From Yaniella flava (GTDB lineage Bacteria > Actinomycetota > Actinomycetes > Actinomycetales > Micrococcaceae): 64,000 bases of DNA. Shown piece after piece: positions 61,568-64,000 of this stretch (position 1 is its first letter; the number at the start of each line of letters is the position of its first letter). Location: the NCBI RefSeq assembly GCF_039529295.1, contig NZ_BAAAMN010000016.1:62001-126000 (forward strand). Direction: 5' to 3'. The notes below the pieces were generated by a model. It worked only from the letters and a program-made list of their open reading frames with translations, was not told the DNA's origin and did not search any database. Made by a program: the position numbers and the translations under genes.

Positions 61568-63481
61568 ATGGGCAAACAAACACCCCAAACGTCAGGTAGC
61601 ACCTACCAGGCAGTTTTCGATCGCGCAGCACAGGATCCCGCGGGGTTCTGGCTCGAGCAGGCAGACCTACTGGACTGGCATACGCCACCGAGTCGCGGGT
61701 TAGATTACGACGGCGCAGAATCCTGGCAATGGTACCCGGACGGTCAACTCAACATTACCTATCAGGCCCTGGATCGCTGGGTAGAGCAAGGTCGCGGTGA
61801 GCAACCCGCCGTCATCTGGGATTCAGCCATGACCGATCAGCAGGTGACCTATAGTTATGCCGAACTGTTGGATCAAGTCGCTCGGTTAGCGGGAGCCCTG
61901 CGGGCTAACGGCATTGAGCGCGGCGACCGCGTGTTGATCTACATGCCCATGATTCCCGAAGCGTTGATCGCGATGTTGGCTGTTGCCAGGCTGGGTGCCG
62001 TCCACGTTGTCACATTTGGTGGTTTTGCCTCGAAAGAGGTTGCCACTCGATTGGATGATGCCACCCCGAAGGCCGTGCTTGCCGCCAACGGGGGCGTCGA
62101 ACCAGCCCGCGCCATCCGCTACTTGCCCAATGTGGCTGACGCGATCGAGCGCGCCAATCATAAGCCAGACGTTGTGATGGTCAAACAGCGTGCCGAAATT
62201 GATGACGCCATTGCCGACTTTGATAGTTCATGGCTGGATCTTGACGAACAGCTTTGGGCAAATCAGCCCGTCGATGCCGTGCCCGTGGCCGCCACGGATC
62301 CGCTGTACTTGCTGCATACATCCGGTACGACGTCGAAACCCAAAGCGGTAGTTCGCGATCAAGGTGGTTATGCGGTGGCGTCCGCATGGTCGGTGCCGAA
62401 CATTTACAACATCGAGGCGGGCGAGACGATGTTCGTGGCCTCCGACGTCGGCTGGGTGGTGGGCCACACCTACATTGTCTATGCGCCGCTGATCGCGGGG
62501 GCCACCACAGTGGTCTATGAGGGCAAGCCGGTGGGCACACCTGATGCCGGAGCTTTCTGGCGCGTGGCCTCGGAACACAAGGCGAAGATGATCTTCTCGG
62601 CCCCCACCGCCTACCGTGCCATTCGGGCGGCAGATCCCACTGGCGACCAGTGGCAGCGCTACGATATGTCGGCTCTTGACGCGGTGTTTTCAGCTGGAGA
62701 ACGACTGGACGAAGACACGTATCACTGGTTGGGTGAGGTGACGGGCAAACCCGTCGTGGATCACTGGTGGCAGACTGAAACCGGCTGGCCCATCGTCGCC
62801 AATCTGCGGGGGCTGGATCCTATGCCGCTCAAAGCGGGGTCTCCATCGGTTGCGGTGCCCGGTTATCAAGTCGGGGTCGTGAATCCGCTGGGTGAACCTG
62901 TTCAACCCGGAGCCGAAGGCAATATCGTCATCAAACTTCCGCTGCCACCCGGTGCGATGGTTGGGCTCTACGGCGAACCGGAACGCTTCCACTCGTCATA
63001 TATGGCCGCATTTCCGGGGTATTACGAAACCGGGGATACCGGGTATATGGATGATGAGGGCTACGTGTTCGTCTTGGGGCGTTCCGACGACGTGATTAAT
63101 GTAGCCGGGCACCGTTTGTCGACCGGCACGCTTGAGGCCGTGATTGCTGAGCATCCAGCGGTGGCTGAAACCGCGGTGATCGGTGTGGCCGATGGGCTCA
63201 AGGGGCAAAAGCCAGTGGCCTACGTCGTGCTCACCGCCGGAACCGATATTGCGCCGCAGCAGTTGAGCGAGGAACTCGTGGCGAAAGTCCGGCACGACTT
63301 TGGTGCGGTTGCTGCCTTCCGTGATGTCGAGATCGTCTGGGGGCTGCCGAAAACACGTTCGGGGAAGATTCTGCGCCGCACGATGCGCTCGATCGTGGAG
63401 GGCGATGATGTCTCGGCACCGGCTACCATCGATGATGCCGGGGTGCTCGATACATTCGCCGAGCAGACGACACGCTTCTAG
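61568..63481 (+). CDS. prpE: Propionyl-CoA synthetase (acyl-CoA synthetase family)
   Basis: Activates propionate to propionyl-CoA (ATP to AMP + PPi), feeding the methylcitrate cycle. The 637-residue ANL enzyme has the P-loop-like YLLHTSGTTSKPKAVVRDQGG, DHWWQTETGWPI, YYETGDTGYMDDEGYV and the C-terminal catalytic Lys in PKTRSGKILRR. NVAGHRLSTG is typical of PrpE; the usual GTTGKPKG is GTTSKPKA here. GAAGGAG lies 6 nt before the ATG. Acetyl-CoA synthetase activity cannot be excluded from sequence. Confidence 0.85.
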   Translation: MGKQTPQTSGSTYQAVFDRAAQDPAGFWLEQADLLDWHTPPSRGLDYDGAESWQWYPDGQLNITYQALDRWVEQGRGEQPAVIWDSAMTDQQVTYSYAELLDQVARLAGALRANGIERGDRVLIYMPMIPEALIAMLAVARLGAVHVVTFGGFASKEVATRLDDATPKAVLAANGGVEPARAIRYLPNVADAIERANHKPDVVMVKQRAEIDDAIADFDSSWLDLDEQLWANQPVDAVPVAATDPLYLLHTSGTTSKPKAVVRDQGGYAVASAWSVPNIYNIEAGETMFVASDVGWVVGHTYIVYAPLIAGATTVVYEGKPVGTPDAGAFWRVASEHKAKMIFSAPTAYRAIRAADPTGDQWQRYDMSALDAVFSAGERLDEDTYHWLGEVTGKPVVDHWWQTETGWPIVANLRGLDPMPLKAGSPSVAVPGYQVGVVNPLGEPVQPGAEGNIVIKLPLPPGAMVGLYGEPERFHSSYMAAFPGYYETGDTGYMDDEGYVFVLGRSDDVINVAGHRLSTGTLEAVIAEHPAVAETAVIGVADGLKGQKPVAYVVLTAGTDIAPQQLSEELVAKVRHDFGAVAAFRDVEIVWGLPKTRSGKILRRTMRSIVEGDDVSAPATIDDAGVLDTFAEQTTRF

Positions 63482-64000
63482 AGGGCGTTGGATACCTCAT
63501 CGGCCGCGTCCAGCAGTGCGGGGAGCAGCTCGGTGAGGTCTTCTGGCGTGTGCCGAGTGACCGTCACCGAGGTATTCAACGCCGCCACGGTCTTGTTTGC
63601 GCGGTTGCGAATCGGCACGGCCACGGAGGCCAGGCCAACTTCTAATTCACCTTCGACGATGGCATAGCCCTGCGCCCGGATGTTTGACAGTTCGGCGCGC
63701 AGGGAGCCCTGATCGGTGAGGGTCTCAGCGGTCACCTCGGTGAGCTCAGCCTGCGCGAAGTACTCGTTGAGTTCGGCGTCATCGAGTCCGGCGAGCAACA
63801 CGCGTCCCATCGACGTCGCATACGCGGGAAACCGTGTGCCGACCGTAATGTTGACCCGCATGATGGACGTCGTTTCCTGACGGGCAATGTAGACGACGTC
63901 GGTACCCTCGAGCACCGAAACCGAGGTCGAATGACCCAGTTTTTTGGCCAGCGCAGCCAGTACCGGGTCCACGAGCTTCACGAGTGGCTGGGACGCGAGG
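63478..64000 (-). CDS. IclR-family transcriptional regulator, C-terminal part
   Basis: The 5' end is beyond the window; the frame stays open to position 64000. The visible 174 residues are the IclR effector-binding domain: LASQPLVKLVDPVLAALAKKLGHSTSVSVLEGTDVVYIARQET, TRFPAYATSMGRVLLAGL and a C-terminal VAVPIRNRANKTVAALNTSVTV. This looks like the PcaR/PobR-like branch of aromatic-acid regulators, but without the DNA-binding domain this is tentative. Its stop overlaps the prpE stop by 3-4 nt, so the genes converge. Confidence 0.85.
   Translation of the reverse strand, partial: LASQPLVKLVDPVLAALAKKLGHSTSVSVLEGTDVVYIARQETTSIMRVNITVGTRFPAYATSMGRVLLAGLDDAELNEYFAQAELTEVTAETLTDQGSLRAELSNIRAQGYAIVEGELEVGLASVAVPIRNRANKTVAALNTSVTVTRHTPEDLTELLPALLDAADEVSNAL

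Noticed and set aside
1..64000. CRISPR array, insertion sequences, prophage or rRNA genes
   Set aside because: No regularly spaced repeats, transposase, integrase, phage structural gene or rRNA-like sequence was seen.

Overview
The window reads as chromosomal DNA of a moderate-G+C actinobacterium, most likely Micrococcales (Micrococcaceae-like). The support is a RamB-type regulator divergent from the glyoxylate genes, CarD, GTP-dependent PEP carboxykinase, a pyrimidine-sulfur type actinobacterial SAM-IV riboswitch, a DUF222/HNH protein, a RecQ helicase with a C-terminal phosphoribosyltransferase domain, and many start codons that lie 6-7 nt after a TANNNT -10 box (leaderless mRNAs). The genus is an inference. 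No integrase, transposase, prophage, rRNA or CRISPR array was seen.

Layout. 0-5.5 kb: end of a DUF1275 membrane protein, aceA-aceB (glyoxylate shunt) and divergent ramB. 5.5-9.9 kb: carD, an SDR, two decayed genes (enolase superfamily and zinc-type alcohol dehydrogenase) and a YihY/BrkB membrane protein. 10-15 kb: an anchored protein with a degenerate SNase domain, then a tight ATP-grasp / CocE hydrolase / VOC operon of unknown role. 15-22 kb: pyridoxine kinase, membrane proteins, an MFS transporter, a queuosine-precursor transporter, a SAM-IV riboswitch in front of a DszC/SfnB-like flavin monooxygenase, and tgt. 21.8-30.6 kb: a complete Wadjet (JetABCD) plasmid-defence operon directly downstream of a NUDIX-like gene, a Rieske ferredoxin and a ferredoxin reductase. 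30.6-38.5 kb: small conserved protein, coiled-coil membrane protein, RluA-type pseudouridine synthase, Lhr helicase and RlmH. 38.6-43 kb: gntR-prpD-prpB-prpC (methylcitrate cycle). 43-50 kb: lipoprotein, tRNA-Ser, a frameshifted gene, tadA/upp divergent pair, an orphan winged-helix regulator, and a CMD/pirin/GNAT/GNAT/phosphatase operon. 50-58.5 kb: DUF222-HNH, tRNA-Arg(ACG), pckG with a structured leader, RecQ-PRTase and phosphomannomutase. 58.5-64 kb: MFS, hypothetical genes, tRNA-Ser(GCT), prpE and a partial IclR regulator.

How it fits together. Growth on acetate and propionate is a theme: aceA/aceB with ramB, prpDBC with its GntR regulator, prpE for propionate activation and pckG for gluconeogenesis. 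The prp regulator promoter and the prpE promoter, 23 kb apart, carry the same TGTATACA palindrome, which suggests one regulon. Queuosine-precursor import plus Tgt suggests salvage of queuine-type bases. TadA is present along with its expected substrate, tRNA-Arg(ACG).

Most interesting points are the SAM-IV riboswitch controlling a sulfur-scavenging monooxygenase, the Wadjet operon coupled to a redox pair, the shared prp operator, the uncharacterised ATP-grasp/CocE/VOC cassette, the consistent leaderless-promoter signature (which also supports a 52-residue membrane protein), and a PEPCK whose P-loop Cys is Thr.
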